The notes under the pieces are model-generated. The model saw nothing but the letters and a program-made list of their open reading frames with translations. It ran no database searches and was not told the DNA's origin. From assembly GCA_035771175.1 (NCBI GenBank), contig CM069596.1:14031001-14095000 (forward strand): a stretch of DNA of 64,000 nt, written 5' to 3'. Below are positions 33,691-45,443 of this stretch, one piece after another (the stretch's first letter is position 1; every line of letters starts with the position of its first letter). A program made the translations under genes and the position numbers. Source of the stretch: Paratinospora sagittata. Taxonomy: Eukaryota; Streptophyta; Magnoliopsida; Ranunculales; Menispermaceae.

Positions 33691-34960
33691 ATTGATTCTT
33701 TTACCACGAATCAATAAAAATACTTACAGAGCAATTATGAACTCCACAATAGTATGTTCAGCAAGATAGATAAGTTGAGGCACAGGTGAAAATGTAAAAT
33801 ACTCTTCTTCACCTCCTTTGGATTTTGATTCAAAAGATGAAAGTTTGAGCTCTCAAATCCGAGGAAAAAAAAATTCAAATTTCAAATAAAACACTTTTCT
33901 TTTCACAATATTTTTCACAAAAACATAAGACTAAATTTTAAAGAATTTTGGCACAGTTTTTCTTTAGTGCATTGTATGTTTCTTTCAAACACAATTTTTG
34001 TTTTAAAGAAGAACACTGGGATTTCAATCTCTCAAAAGCCCTAGCAGATTCGTTTGAAATTCAAATTAAATGGACCAAAACTTTATGGAAATGGCATAGA
34101 CAAGTTCGTTGAAGATTTTTGTCAAAAAACATTATCACCAAAATAGCAAATGAATCAAAATTGTCCTAATATGCTTCAGATGTCAGCTTTGTCTAACATA
34201 GCTGGGTGAGTGTCCTGCTGCTTGAAGAAGGCCACTACAATGAAAAACTAGAGGTTTATTTAGCACATGAGCGTCTTGTACTCCTATGAGCGTCCTGCAA
34301 TTCGTCAACCCGAGAGACAGTTTTGTCTCAGTCATACTGATGAGCGTCCTACTGCATTGTGAGCGTCCTACTGCAGTGTATGCGTCCTCATAGACTGACT
34401 CAAAAAAATTCTTAAAGAACTTGAGCATCCTTCTCATGAATGAGTATGCTCATGAACTGTTTTCAGAAATTTTCCAAAAATGATGAGTGTCCTGCTCATG
34501 GGTGAGCGTCAGTGCTAGCCTGAGAATATAGTTAATTGGCCACTGCATGAGCATCGTACCCAAGTGTGAGCATCCTGCTCGATTGATACAAAATTTGAGT
34601 TTTTGAAACTTTGAAAGATCTGACAAATCAAATAATCTTGAAATCAGTTTGGATTAAATAAAATACTTAAAACCATTTGAACTTCACAAAGATACGATGA
34701 AATTGAGCAATCAAATCCATTTTGAAACTCTTTTCAAAGATAAAAGAAAACTTAAAAAACTTATGATCTTTTGAAGAGCTAATATTGGAGTGATTTGATC
34801 ATAATGAACATTCCTAGTGTGGAATTCTACAATCCTGAAAGCATTCTAAGCAATAAAGATGTAAACAATATCACGAACAATGTTGTAAACAATGTTCATC
34901 CTTGTTTTGACTTAAGCTTCACTTGATTGGATAAAGTTCATATCATTTAAGTTTCAAAAC
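33691..34960 (-). mobile_element. Sirevirus-type LTR fragment, minus strand
   Basis: ACTTACAGAGCAATTATGAAC and the next 500 bases run parallel to 44880-45440, including GTTCAGCAAGAT and TCCTTTGGATTTTGATTC. From 34200 to 34570 there is an array of GAGCGTCCTGC-type motifs, alternating with TGCAG/CTGCA, the minus-strand form of the AGGACGCT family. Both ends are truncated or too diverged to place exactly. Confidence 0.65.
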
Positions 34961-35724
34961 TCTCATTAAATGATAAATTGATATGGAACTGTGGAAATGG
35001 TTCAACCTAAGCAATGGCTGGTGATAATGGAGGTGGTTCAACCCAAGTTAAGATTGGTGGTGATGGGGATGGTTGTACCTTGATACAAACAAAATTACCA
35101 ATTTGAAATTCCAATAGATGTCTTCGTTTGCCTGCTTAACTTTTCTGTCGATTTTAAGCCACTTTTAGCCTGGCTTTAAGGAGCTAAATTTTCTCACTAT
35201 TTTCTTTAATTGATTTAGGGCCTAGCTCTATTTTGTCAGTATTACCATTCCAACATACTGGTGATCATAAAATATTTCTAGTCTTTCACCATATTGATAA
35301 CATTGCCATTTCTTGAGTGTGTACACTATTGCAGTTAACTCTAGATCGTGTGTAGGGTAATTATTGTTATCTCAATGAACCCCATGACATGAATGTTTTG
35401 ATGATTCCAAGTATCTATGGTTTGTGTATCTAATGATCTTGTCAAGTGTTTTAGATTTATCAAGAATCAAGATCAAGGAACTATGCTCACAAGCCAATTG
35501 GATATCACAAGTGAAGTTCCGAGACCGTCAGTACTTAGAATGTAATGTCTATCGATCAATTTACTCTCAGCAAGATTTAATCGTTTTCATATTTTGATCA
35601 TCACTTTTTGAAGATACTTTATGATTTCTAAAGTATTTGATTTGATTAGAAAAAAATCATGATTTTAATCGTGTTAAATCGAGCGGTAGTCGAAGAATCA
35701 AAAACCATTTTTATAGAGTCTTTT

Positions 35725-36260
35725 AGGAAGCTAATGTTTTAGCAGCACCCTCCTGGACTTGATGAGTCGGGACGGTGATAAAATATCAGGACGCTCAAGG
35801 TTGAATTCAACTGATTCATTAGGACGCTTACATGCAAGTAGCGGCCTCCGTTTAGTCAACCTTTGAAAGTGTCAGGGCGCTGACTTAATTTCAGCTCGCT
35901 AAAAGTTCTCTTAGTCTCTAAATAATTTCTATCGTTAAGGACGCTGATAGTTATAAGTTGAAAAACTGTCAGGATGCTACTTGTATAGGAGCGCCCTCAT
36001 TCTTAGAATCAACTTAATAACTTTTAGGACGCTTACTATTCTTCAGCGCACTTAATATTGTTTTAAAATTTCATGGCGCTTACTTATGAGTAGCGCCCTC
36101 GTGCGTGTAAGTGTTTTTAGAACAAAATAGGGCGCTAACTGGCAAGTAGCGCCCTCATGATTTAAATCATTTAATGATTAAAGGAAGTCAGGATGCTTAC
36201 AATTGAGTAGTACCCTCACTTCACTGTTCGTTAGGGCGGTGATGCTCCATGAGCGCCCTC
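35725..36260. repeat. AGGACGCT / AGCGCCCT motif array
   Basis: More than a dozen half-sites of the form AGGACGCT(T/G)A alternate with (G)TAGCGCCCTC, often as pairs 10-20 bases apart that could fold into hairpins. The order and spacing are repeated in the LTR at 10570-10766 plus 14170-14530 and, inverted, at 51660-52320. Confidence 0.85.
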
Positions 36261-36949
36261 AAAGGAACAAAACAACAAAAATCAACAAAAATGATATTTT
36301 TGTTGTTCTGACTCGGACATCCTTTTAGCCATTTTTTCAGAATAACTTTTCGTACAAAAATCAACTTTTTGGATTTGTCAGAGATATCCTCTGATTCATG
36401 AACCACGTCTCTTAGACTTTCCTTATTCGTGAATCTGGAGAAAATCAGAATGTTCATGAAATGTGCAGTTACCATTTTCGTGATACATTCTAGTTGTTGT
36501 GAGTAAACGTTCATATTTGAAATTCAAAATCAAATGAACAACAACTTCATCTCTACAAGTCTATAAATACCAGCACTTAACAATTTGTTAAGACACTGAA
36601 AATTCTCTGAGCCAAAACACTTTTGAAAGTTAGTCGAATTTTCATTTGTTTCAAAAAAGCTTAAGTTATTCTGTTTTCAAAGTGTTTTCTTTGAAACTCT
36701 GCTTATTCAAAAGATTTTCATACTGAGCTAAATTCTATTTTTATCTGAAAATCTATTTGAAAGATTGAACTGTTTTCACTCAAATTTCCAGCACTATTTT
36801 AACTTAGATCATTCTTGTTGAAAGAGAAATTTGAGAGATAGTTCATAGGATACAATTGTACTTCAATTCATATTTTGTATACTATATCAAGGTTGTAACA
36901 ATAGTTAGATAAACTATTGAGTTGATATTCTTATATTCAACAAGTATAG

Positions 36950-37135
36950 GTCTTCTCACACCCGTAAGTTGGGAAACAGTCTTTTCACACCTGTAAGTTG
37001 AGAAACGGTCTTCTGACACCCGTAAGTTGAGAAACAGTTTGTCTCACACCCGTAAGTTGGGATATGTTAGTCTCAAGCTTGTAAGTTGAGCAGTGTAATG
37101 GTTGTTCTCACACCCACAAGTTGAGAAAAGGTGTT
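36950..37135. repeat. Minisatellite, CACCCGTAAGTTG units
   Basis: Six or seven tandem units of about 33 bases, each holding CACACCCGTAAGTTGGGAAA or a close variant. Another Sirevirus-type LTR has an analogous but different repeat at the same place (about 49385-49750, CCTTTTACGGGATAAGGA). Confidence 0.88.
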
Positions 37136-37849
37136 ACGGTTTGATTCTCACCCAGTAAGAGAATCCCTTAGTGATAAGGTTTAAAATCCTAGCTGAGGAG
37201 GTTAAGTAGTGGACGTAGGCAAGTAGCCGAACCACTATAAATTGACTATGCATATTTATTTATATTCTGCAATTTAATTTTGCCATTGTAATTAATCTTA
37301 AATTGTCTAAGTGTCTAATTCACCCCCCTCTTGCACATACCTAGGCCAACAATTATGTTCATGAAGTTTTAATTGTATGGAAAAGTTAGGTATATTCTTT
37401 TGTTGAGGCAGTTCACTTGGGCATAATGCGATGTTAGCCAGTTCATGCCTAAGATTATACTAAAATCTTCTAATGGTATGACTAGCAGATTTGTGTAGAA
37501 TAGTTCGTCTGTCATTTTTTTTTTCACAATTCGGGCATTTTTTAGAAATTTCTATCTAGGCGTTAACTAGGGTAGATACCACTATCTTGGTGTTCGTTGG
37601 TTCTACTTCTAATCCTAAATTTTTGTATTACTAGCATAGTGACAAATGGATGAGTTGATCTTGTATCAAACAACACTCGTTCCGGGGAGTTATATAAAAG
37701 GAAAACATACCTTTCACTACCGCATCGTTCACATTTTCTTACCCTATGACCGCATATACTCGGCCTTGTTGTTGCAGACCCTACGCTTGATTACCAGGTC
37801 TTTGTTATTGTGGCATGGTTTTAGCTGCAGTTTGTGGTCCTCTTTGATA

Positions 37850-38803
37850 AGGTTCCGAGTTTGTTTGATAATAATTTCGAGCAATATGACCCGCCCATCC
37901 GCACCTCTAGCACTTTCTTGGATCAGAATTTTGGCCAAGTTCCAGCTTTGGCCCTTCTCCTTATTTGGGGTTGTTGGGGCGTGTTGGCTTTTTTCCCGAT
38001 GTGGCCGGAATTTTGTTGCATTAGAATTTTCTAACATTATCTTGTTCTTGGAAGTTATTAATTTTTTTCCTTATTCCTCCTTTCTTGTTGTTGTTGTTGT
38101 TCTTGCTCAAATTGCATTGCTCGATTTACTACTTCACAGTAATTGTTTACTTCCAGGATAAATAATGTCCACCTCAACTCGGGTCGCAAGCCATTAAAGA
38201 ATTTCTTGGGTTTGTCTCTTCATTGGAGACAGTCGAGAGAGAAAACACTAATAATTTCACAAACTTGGAAGAATATTCTCGTACTGACATTTATCCTTGA
38301 TAAAGCTTGGCGAATTCCTTACGTTTTTGTCTTTTCACAGTTTTTGGAAAATATTCTTCCACAAATGTTGCTTCAAATTCTAACCATGTCATTGTAGCAA
38401 CATTTACATTCGGATCTTCCTTCACTGTTTTCCACCAACTATTCACAAGGCCTACCAGTTGGTATGTTGCCAAGGGTATTTTTCTTCCTTCAGGAATTCC
38501 CATTGCTTCGAAGGCTTCTTTTGTTTCATCCAGCCATTTCTATGTTGAATCCAAGTTAGGTTTTCCTTCAAATGTCAAAGCTTGTAGTCTCTTGAACTTT
38601 GTAATTTGTCGTGTCTGGTAATCCTCATCACTCTTCAAGGTGTTACCGTATGACGATTGACTTTTCAAATGGTGGTCCAAAGTGACCCCCATTCGCAAAT
38701 CCATATAGTTTGCAAAGTTCTCAAACAACTTGTTCATTTGTTGTGATGTCGATGGTGGATGCTCCTCTACCATTGATGGCAATGGTTGTAACGGTGGCGT
38801 CAC
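37850..38803 (-). pseudogene. gag: gypsy gag, minus strand
   Basis: From 38803 leftward: a disordered start with Pro/Ser, then LFENFANYMDLRM, ITKFKRLQALTFEGKP and, after a stop (38540), the capsid motifs EAMGIPEGRKIPLATYQLVG, NSWWKTVKED and FVEEYFPKTVKRQKRKEF (38291-38503). These parallel the gag at 59376 closely. The zinc knuckle near 37890 begins C-X2-C and has the His, but the last Cys is a Tyr and there is a stop within it. The frame is broken several times downstream of KLYQG. Confidence 0.88.
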
Positions 38804-40672
38804 TAAGATTAGTAGTGTTTTGTCTGGTTTTTCCTCAACTTCTTATGTATGTCAGCATTATGTTATAAAATCAATAATACCCATATTAAACCCTAGTTTA
38901 TCTATATAGGTTTCCACTTAGCTTCTAGGTGTTTGGGTATTGGGGTTTTCCCAATCTTTATTTACTTACGGAATGTGGTTCAATAAAACATAAAATAATG
39001 TTAGAATATACGTTCATAGTTATACTTTAAAACTTCATTTTTCCTTTGAAAAATTTTCAAGGGTATTTGCAATTATATTTTCTTTGTTGAAATCTTCCCA
39101 TCTGTAAGTTGGACCAAAACTGGTACTCAATTTGGTATAAAAACATTATACAATATTACCTAATTTGCAAGTAAGTGGTAAAACTAGGGTATAAAAGGTA
39201 TCCTTCCAACTCATCCATCCCATTTCGTTGAGGTAGATGATACAATTTATAACTTATTTTTGCACTACTTACCAATCACAGTCAAAGGAATTTTGTACCT
39301 CAGATTTTTCAATTCCAACACATATTCTGAATGTCTCATTCTATCCAAAGTATGGCCAAAATTGAAATCTTTGATTGACAACATTCCCATCATTCAGTCT
39401 TACCTAACAAACAAGATAGAAAATAGCTAACTATTATTAGTAATACTATAATTTGGATTTTTCCTAGTGGAAGCTACTTTGTTTTTGTTTTTCTAAAATT
39501 TGAATTTTTCCTAATGGAAGTTAAGAAATTAGATTTCTACTTTTAAAATTTTGGATTTTCCCTTGTTGGATGCTAACCCAGTCTTGAATGGTTCCATTTC
39601 TTTAACTTTTTCTTTTAACTCTTTTTCTTCTTTTGTTGTTTGGTTGCAGTGTATTATCAATTATATTTTTAAGTGTCTTATATTGCCCCAACAAATCTCG
39701 TAAAAAGACTTCTGACATTTACTTTGTCTGTTTTCCTAATTTTATTCTCTGCTTTTCATATTTTTGCCAAAGATTCTATGCCTTGGCGTTTTTAAAATCA
39801 AAATTTTCTACTATGGTTACTATGTACAATGGAATCTAATAGTACGAATGTAATTTATTTTCTTAATCAGTGAAATCTAATTAATGTAATTTGTTTTCTT
39901 ACTTTAGATTTTATTCTTATTACTTTATTTTAATCACCACGTATGTGGTTCATTTATTGAAAGACTTATATAATTATATATGTATATATTTACAAATATA
40001 TACATATCATATATACAAATAATATATATATGTTTAGTTTTATTTTTAATATATATACTCATGGGTATATTAGGATTATAATTATTTAACTTTTTTTAAT
40101 AATATAATCGATGTGTGTGGCCAAGACTTGCCCAGCCATGTGGCTGGGCAAGTGGCAGCCTAGCACGTGCTGAGCTGCCGCCCAACTATGGCTAGGCGTT
40201 ACCCAGCCACACGCTGGGTTTTACCAGCGACGATTAGAATTTATTTATTTATTTATTTTTAACATTTCCTCCGCGCTTACTCTTCATCTCTCTTTCTCAT
40301 TTACTTCTACTTTTCCAGTGCCTTCTTCTTCATCTCCAGCCTTAGCAACAACTCCAGCGCCTCTCTTCTCCGCGCTTTTCTTTTTCATTTCTAGCTTTTT
40401 GTACTTTTATTCTAAGTTTTTACTTTTTTCAACCTTTTCTACCCCTAACTTCTAACTAAAAATTCTACACCTATTATTCTAATACACTTCTACGGACATG
40501 ATATGCATCCACTTTAGTGTCACTTACCAATTCCTCGATACTTGACCAACTACTACACCACAACCGAGTGTATCTCAATTTTGGCAAAGATTTGTCGATG
40601 CCTGATGAGTGTCACATTTTGTCTCACTTGTCTGCCATTTTGATGTGTCCTTCTCCACACGAAGATCGTCGC
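38804..40672 (-). other. Leader between PBS and gag, with hairpin array
   Basis: About 1.9 kb with no ORF of known type on either strand. It holds an AT-rich microsatellite-like part (39960-40060) and the hairpin cluster at 40127-40225. Such a long leader is unusual unless it holds a decayed extra ORF; I saw no motif to support one. Confidence 0.5.
40127..40225. repeat. Cluster of GC-rich hairpins
   Basis: Four potential hairpins in 100 bases: CTTGCCCAGCCA/TGGCTGGGCAAG (12-bp perfect stem, 2-nt loop, 40127-40152), GGCAG...CTGCC around the palindrome AGCACGTGCT, CGCC...GGCG, and ACCCAGC/GCTGGGT. It contrasts with the AT-rich surroundings and lies in the leader of the minus-strand element. Confidence 0.85.
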
Positions 40673-40684
40673 GCTCTGATACCA
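40673..40684 (-). other. Primer-binding site (tRNA-iMet), minus strand
   Basis: GCTCTGATACCA is the reverse complement of TGGTATCAGAGC. It lies seven bases from the LTR edge TGTCACACCC at 40692 and sets the orientation of the element at 35.1-41.9 kb. Confidence 0.92.
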
Positions 40685-40691
40685 TAAAAGT

Positions 40692-41912
40692 TGTCACACC
40701 CCCAAATATTTTTTTTTTTTTTACGAATCCCTTTAATATGTGATTTGATGATAAATAGCAACAAGAGAAAATTTTAAGGTTACAACTTTGGTAGTTCTCA
40801 AAAACTCCACTTTATTAGCACAACTTATATCATATTTTACAAGCTTATTCGGTCCTTCCTGCATATACTATACTTTGCACATATTTATGATTCAACTAAC
40901 CCACACAAGTGTCTGAACATCCCAACAGTTAAATACAGTCATAAGTTGATAAGATTGGCTTATTAGTAGTTTATCAACAATTGTACATTATTTGATGACC
41001 AGGTCTTCTCATTTCCTTCTCTTTCCTTTTCTCTCCTACCATTTTCCGTCCACATTAATTTCCTGGAGATAAGATTTGAATAGGGTGAGCTTTAAGCCCA
41101 GTGGGTCCCCCAGCGACTTTCCACACTTTAGACAAAACATTAAAGTTGATATTTCATAACTAAAACATAAACAATATAATAGCAACAATTGCACACATAT
41201 GCAAATAGAGAGTTTGCCAACAAGTGAATTGAACATTTTATGAAATCTGACATAGTAAACTGCATTTAACAATCAAGCGAGGGCCAGCTTCCAACCCAAA
41301 TAAGTTGTATTTAGCAATCCAACAAGGGCCAATTTGTACCCAAGTAAGCTGCATTTAGCCATCCAGCCAGGGCCAACTTCCAACCCAACTAGTGAAAGTA
41401 AAGACGTGTGCATAACTTCATCTTGATAAAAGTTAATGAAAAGACTAGAATGCACAAACCATAGGTTCCTCCCCACCTTAAAATGCGTATTATAGTAGTG
41501 TTTTCTTAAGTTTTTTCCCGAAAGATAGAAAATACAAAGAGAGTGACAGTTTGAAAGAAGTTTAGTTTGAAAGAATTTTGAAAATCTCTCCCCTATTTAT
41601 AGGATGAAAATTATGGGTTATTCCCGAAATGCCCTTGGAGATCATATTTAATTATCGTCTCATCCTTTGCTCGGGTAAGGTCTTGAGAAAATTCTTTTAA
41701 TGAAATACTAACTATATTTTTTCTCGAGATATGTCTGGAGACGATTCTTTTCAAATAATACCAACTATATCCTTTCTCGAGATATATCTCGAGACGATTC
41801 TCTTCAAATAATACCACTATATCCTTTTTTTTATTTTTAGCCTCAAACTTTTCTCATCATATCCATTTTGTCTCTTTTTGTCATTTTCTGGTTTTTAGGT
41901 GAAAATGTTACA
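40692..41912 (-). mobile_element. 5' LTR of the minus-strand gypsy element
   Basis: On the minus strand it starts TGTAACATTTTCACC (41912) and ends GGGGTGTGACA (40692), about 1.22 kb. It holds the reverse form of the conserved block (GGGTGAGCTTTAAGCCCAG, 41084-41102). The insertion point at 41912/41913 is exactly at the start of a LINE endonuclease frame. The 3' LTR partner was not identified. Confidence 0.82.
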
Positions 41913-42830
41913 ATGGATCTCTGTGGTATTGGGAAACCATGGACATTCCGAGCTTTTGCAAGAATTAGTGAACTCCGAAAAACCAGACACTGTGTTTCTT
42001 GTTAAGACAAACGCCACTATGTTTCAAGCAGAACAAACAAAATGTAGACTCAAATATTATTAGTGTTTCTCAATGGAGCAGGATGGATTGAACGGTGGAC
42101 TCATGTTGCTCTAGAACGACCGTATTTCTTCACAATTGAATCCTATTCAATGGGGCACACGATGTTGTTATCACAGACACACAAGGTAAGGTGTGGTGAT
42201 TCACTGGCTTTTACAGCGTCTGAGATCCAACAGTTTGATTGCATCCATGGGAGTTGTTGATCAAGTTAAGCAAACTTTCCAACCGACCTTCGAATTGAAG
42301 AGGTGACTTCAATGAAATAATTCTCAAACATGAGAAGTCGGGGAGAAGGGGCTTTCCAAAACCTTTTAATGGACCTACAAATTTAGAGATGTTGTTGATG
42401 TGTATGAGTAGCAAACACATGATGCTCTTAGGTTTTAAGTTTATGTGACATAACAAATGCGAAGGTGTGCACTAAAGAGGTTGGATAGATAGCTTTGCAA
42501 TCAGAATTGGTGAAATTCATTTGAGATGTCGAAGAACAAGAATTTGTACTTCATCTAGTTCTCAGATCATCACCCTATCATGCTTATAACGAAAGACTTC
42601 TTAACCCAAAAGTTTCCTAAACCACTTAAGTTTGAGGATCTGTGGCTTTGAAAACCAAGTTTACATGGTGTAGTTGTTGAGGCTTGGGAGCATCTAAATT
42701 CCAATAAGACGTCAGTTGTTGATAAGATTGAAACTTGCAAACATAAAATAAAAGCATGGAGTAAATTGTGTCACTCTCGAAACAAAGAAGATATTGCTCC
42801 CCTTATACTTCATCCATGATTTGTAATTCT
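41913..42830 (+). pseudogene. LINE ORF2 endonuclease fragment
   Basis: Starting at 41914 the frame reads WISVVLGNHGHSELL, then VNSEKPDTVFLVKT, matching the WNCRGLGN...KPDIVFLMET opening of plant L1-type apurinic endonucleases, which nick the target DNA for reverse transcription. After stops and shifts, KFEDLWL (about 42630) and VVVEAWEHLNSNKTSVVDKI...IKAWSKL (42670-42765) match the segment just before the LINE RT. The RT itself is missing. Several stops and frameshifts; long decayed. A gypsy LTR abuts its first codons. Confidence 0.75.
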
Positions 42831-44482
42831 CTATGTGGCTTGTTGGGTCTTCGATGCCATTATATTTTCCTATCTCAAATGTCTTCACCTTTTAAAAAAA
42901 GGAGTTTCAAGGGTCTTGCCAATAAAGGGAGGCTAAAGGTCATCTAATTTATCATTAGTGTAGTACCCCTCGGACCTCATCGATTGTCTTGCTGCCAACT
43001 TGGGTGAGCAACTTGTGGTAAACTAGGATGATTGGCTTTATCTTATTTTAGAAAACCTCCGAAAAACTAGCCTTCTGAGATAACCAACCAAAAGATCAGA
43101 GTGTTTCTTTTTAGTTTCGAGGGAGTAACAAATGTCTACCATTGGTAGTCATCTACACTAATACTCATTGCTGCTTCTATTTTTTCCTCACCGAGCTACT
43201 CTTGGGCATGAGTTAACACTTTTGTTCTTGCTGGCCTCATCCTTTTGCACCCTCTTGGGACGATGTGAAGAAGATTTTTAAGACATGGTAGAGGAGTCCT
43301 TCTCAGCCAGGGAAGACTCCATTGTTGTTGTTGATGTTGCTACCATTGCTTGTATAGGAGCTGTGAGATCCTTTTTACAGTCTTTTCAAAATTGCTCAAC
43401 TTGGCTCGTTATGTTCTACTCCTTTAGGCCAAGTTGCACATAGAGCCTTCTGGTGATTGGTCATGCTTAGCATGGGACCATGGAGGTGAGCCAAAGAGTC
43501 TTCTAAGGTTAACAAGTTGCTTAGGGATATGCTTCTTGAATCATAAGGGATGAGCTGACAGTGACTTACAATGTCAATCCCCGTAGACTCAAAAGTTGGT
43601 GCAAGATTGGCCAACACTAAAAAAAGAGTTAGAACTTCGATTGAACTTGGACCAACCTCGTTGTTGTGCACTCAACTCCTTATTTGCAAAGGAATAATTA
43701 GAGATGACTACTGTGAGGAACATTGGTGCGGTGCCAGCTAATAACCTTTTGATGCCTATGTCGAAGCTTTACTGACTAAAGTTGTAAAATAAGGTAAGAA
43801 TTTATTGTATAGTACAAATAATAAATTATCTTTTTGAGTTACTCTTGAGGTATTTATATTGGAGTGGTCTCCTCAAGGTGTGGTCCTCACTTCTGAATAT
43901 AGTCCCACTTCAAGTCTTACTTGGTTGTGCTTAAGTGGGCGTTTGTACCTTTTTCTCTTTATCTCATCTCAAGATTCAAGATTTTAAATGATTATTGTCA
44001 CCTCAACGTTTCGAGGTGATAATGTTTTGAATTTTTGTTCAAGTTGTCCATTCTTGTCGAAATATGGTCCAACAACTTATTTAATATAATATGTAGTCAA
44101 AATAATCTTTTAATAAATCTAAATAAATATTTAAAAATAAAAAAGAAATTAAGAAAAAAAAATAAATAGTATTTTTGAAATCTTTAGGTTGGGAATAGAA
44201 AAAAAATACAAAAAGGAAAACAAAGAAAAAAAACTCTAGATTGATCGGCCTTTTTGTTGTTTTACACTTGGCTTTGTAGCGCAAAAAAAAAACCTCTCCT
44301 ATGGAAGCTCATTTAGTAACATGCAAAATACGAGTAAGAATTGAAATAGTTTGGAATAATGCCATAGTTACTCTCCAGTTTTTACTCAAATTGTTAAAGT
44401 GGCAAGTAGCCACCTCAATTGGGCTTCCACATCATTTAACAAGTATGGTGAAGACGAGGAGGTGGGGTTTCTCCCAACAAGG
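42831..44482. other. Unassigned stretch, no supported gene
   Basis: No motif I recognise. A 91-codon minus ORF (43396-43671) lies in a compositionally more complex region and might be a relic of a gag-like frame, but nothing supports it. 44100-44240 is an A-rich low-complexity stretch. Confidence 0.4.
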
Positions 44483-45443
44483 TGTTGGCCCAGTCAGTCA
44501 AGTGTCTAATAGGGGGGGGGGGGGGTGAATTGGATAAGTTGCAAGTTATTCCTTTCTCAAAATAAATAACAGAAAATTAAAGTGTAGGGAAAATAAACAA
44601 AATATACAAAAATTTATAGTAGATCGGTCGCGCCTACATTCACTACCTAATCTCCCCGATTAGGATTTTCAAACTCCACTAGTAAATCCTCTTCAAGGGT
44701 GAGGATTAAACCGTTACACTCTCTCAACTTACGGGTGTGAGATAACCATTACACTTTTCAACTTACGGGGTGAGAGCAACCGTTACACTTGAGCTTAAAC
44801 AAGCTCTTAGTGACTCACAATCACTTTACAAAATAAATTTCAGTACAACAATTTGATTCTCTTGCCAAGAATCAAATGAAATACTTACAGAGCAATTATG
44901 AACGCCACACAAGGTTTGTTCAGCAAGATGGAAAAGTTTAAGCTCAGCTGAAAATGTGAAGTTTTCTCCTCCTCACTTCCTTTGGATTTTGATTCATGAA
45001 TGTGAAATTTGAAGCTCACAAATTCGAGGAAAGATTTCAAAAATCTCAGAGAATAAAAAGAACTCTTTTCACAATGTTTTACACCGAAAATAGAAGTCTA
45101 AATTTCAAAGAGTGTAAGACATAAAAATCTCTTTTTTGTCTCAGCGTATATGTGTATACTGTATATATCAAGCAATACCAAAGTCTTCTTCTTAAAGATG
45201 AGCACTAGGGTTTCAATCTCCCAAAAACCCTAAACTTTTTATTTGAATTTCAAAATTCAACGAATAAAATCTTTCATGGAAATGATATAAACACGACTGT
45301 TGAAGATTTCTGTCAAAAAACATTTTCACCAAAATAGTAAATGAATCAGAACTGACGCCGCATGCTTCAGAAGTTTGATTCTTCTGACAATAGTTAGGTG
45401 AGCGTCTTGCAGCTCATGGAGGGCGCTACTGCAATAAAAACCC
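44483..45443 (-). mobile_element. Sirevirus-type LTR, 3' part, minus strand
   Basis: It begins TGTTGGCCCAGTCAG, then a run of 14 G (44512-44525) and GTGAATTGG, the reverse complement of an LTR end. It parallels 33691-34240 from 44880 on. GAGCGTCTTGC and GGGCGCTACTGC motifs start at 45401. It is interrupted by a solo gypsy LTR at 45444 and resumes at 48237 for about 65 bases. Confidence 0.8.

Larger units (their letters stand above)
35365..37351 (+). mobile_element. Complete solo LTR, Sirevirus type
   Basis: It starts TGTTATCTCAATGAACC and ends CTAGGCCAACA, flanked by a perfect duplication ATTAT at 35360-35364 and 37352-37356. It has ATGTTTTGATGATTCCAAG about 27 bases in, a palindrome array (35725-36260), a minisatellite (36950-37135), CGTAGGCAAGTAGCCGAACC near 37220 and TTCACCCCCCTCTTG at the 3' end. 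It lies inside the RNase H coding sequence of a minus-strand gypsy element, whose frame is recovered when the LTR and one TSD copy are ignored. This is the best reference LTR for its family here. Confidence 0.95.
35235..37684 (-). pseudogene. pol: gypsy pol lacking RT, split by a solo LTR
   Basis: Minus strand. From 37684 leftward, protease shows RVLFDTRSTHPFV, where the normal Asp-Thr-Gly reads Asp-Thr-Arg, so it is inactive. A 1-nt shift follows, then EVEPTNTKIVVST and LEDFSIILGMNWL, the conserved end of the protease region, and NCLNKRIYL. Within about 15 codons the frame jumps to QLKLHEHNYPTHDLELTAIV (RNase H). The whole RT domain and the first part of RNase H are absent. RNase H is then cut by the solo LTR at 35365-37351 and continues to about FYDHQ near 35240, after which similarity fades. 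Integrase was not found to the left. Confidence 0.8.

Noticed and set aside
36950..37135. Possible CRISPR-like array of evenly spaced repeats
   Set aside because: Units are tandem with no unique spacers of constant length, lie inside a plant LTR, and no cas genes are present.
37646..38161. 171-codon plus-strand ORF with hydrophobic stretches
   Set aside because: It is antisense to the gypsy gag and protease region, whose minus-strand motifs (zinc knuckle residues, RVLFDTRSTH) are clear. The hydrophobic look comes from the complementary strand.
43396..43671. 91-codon minus ORF as a possible host gene
   Set aside because: No recognisable domain, and the flanking frames are closed; surroundings are transposon remnants.
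44512..44525. G14 homopolymer as a possible regulatory G-tract
   Set aside because: It is an expanded form of the C-rich block at Sirevirus LTR 3' ends and may include sequencing or slippage error.
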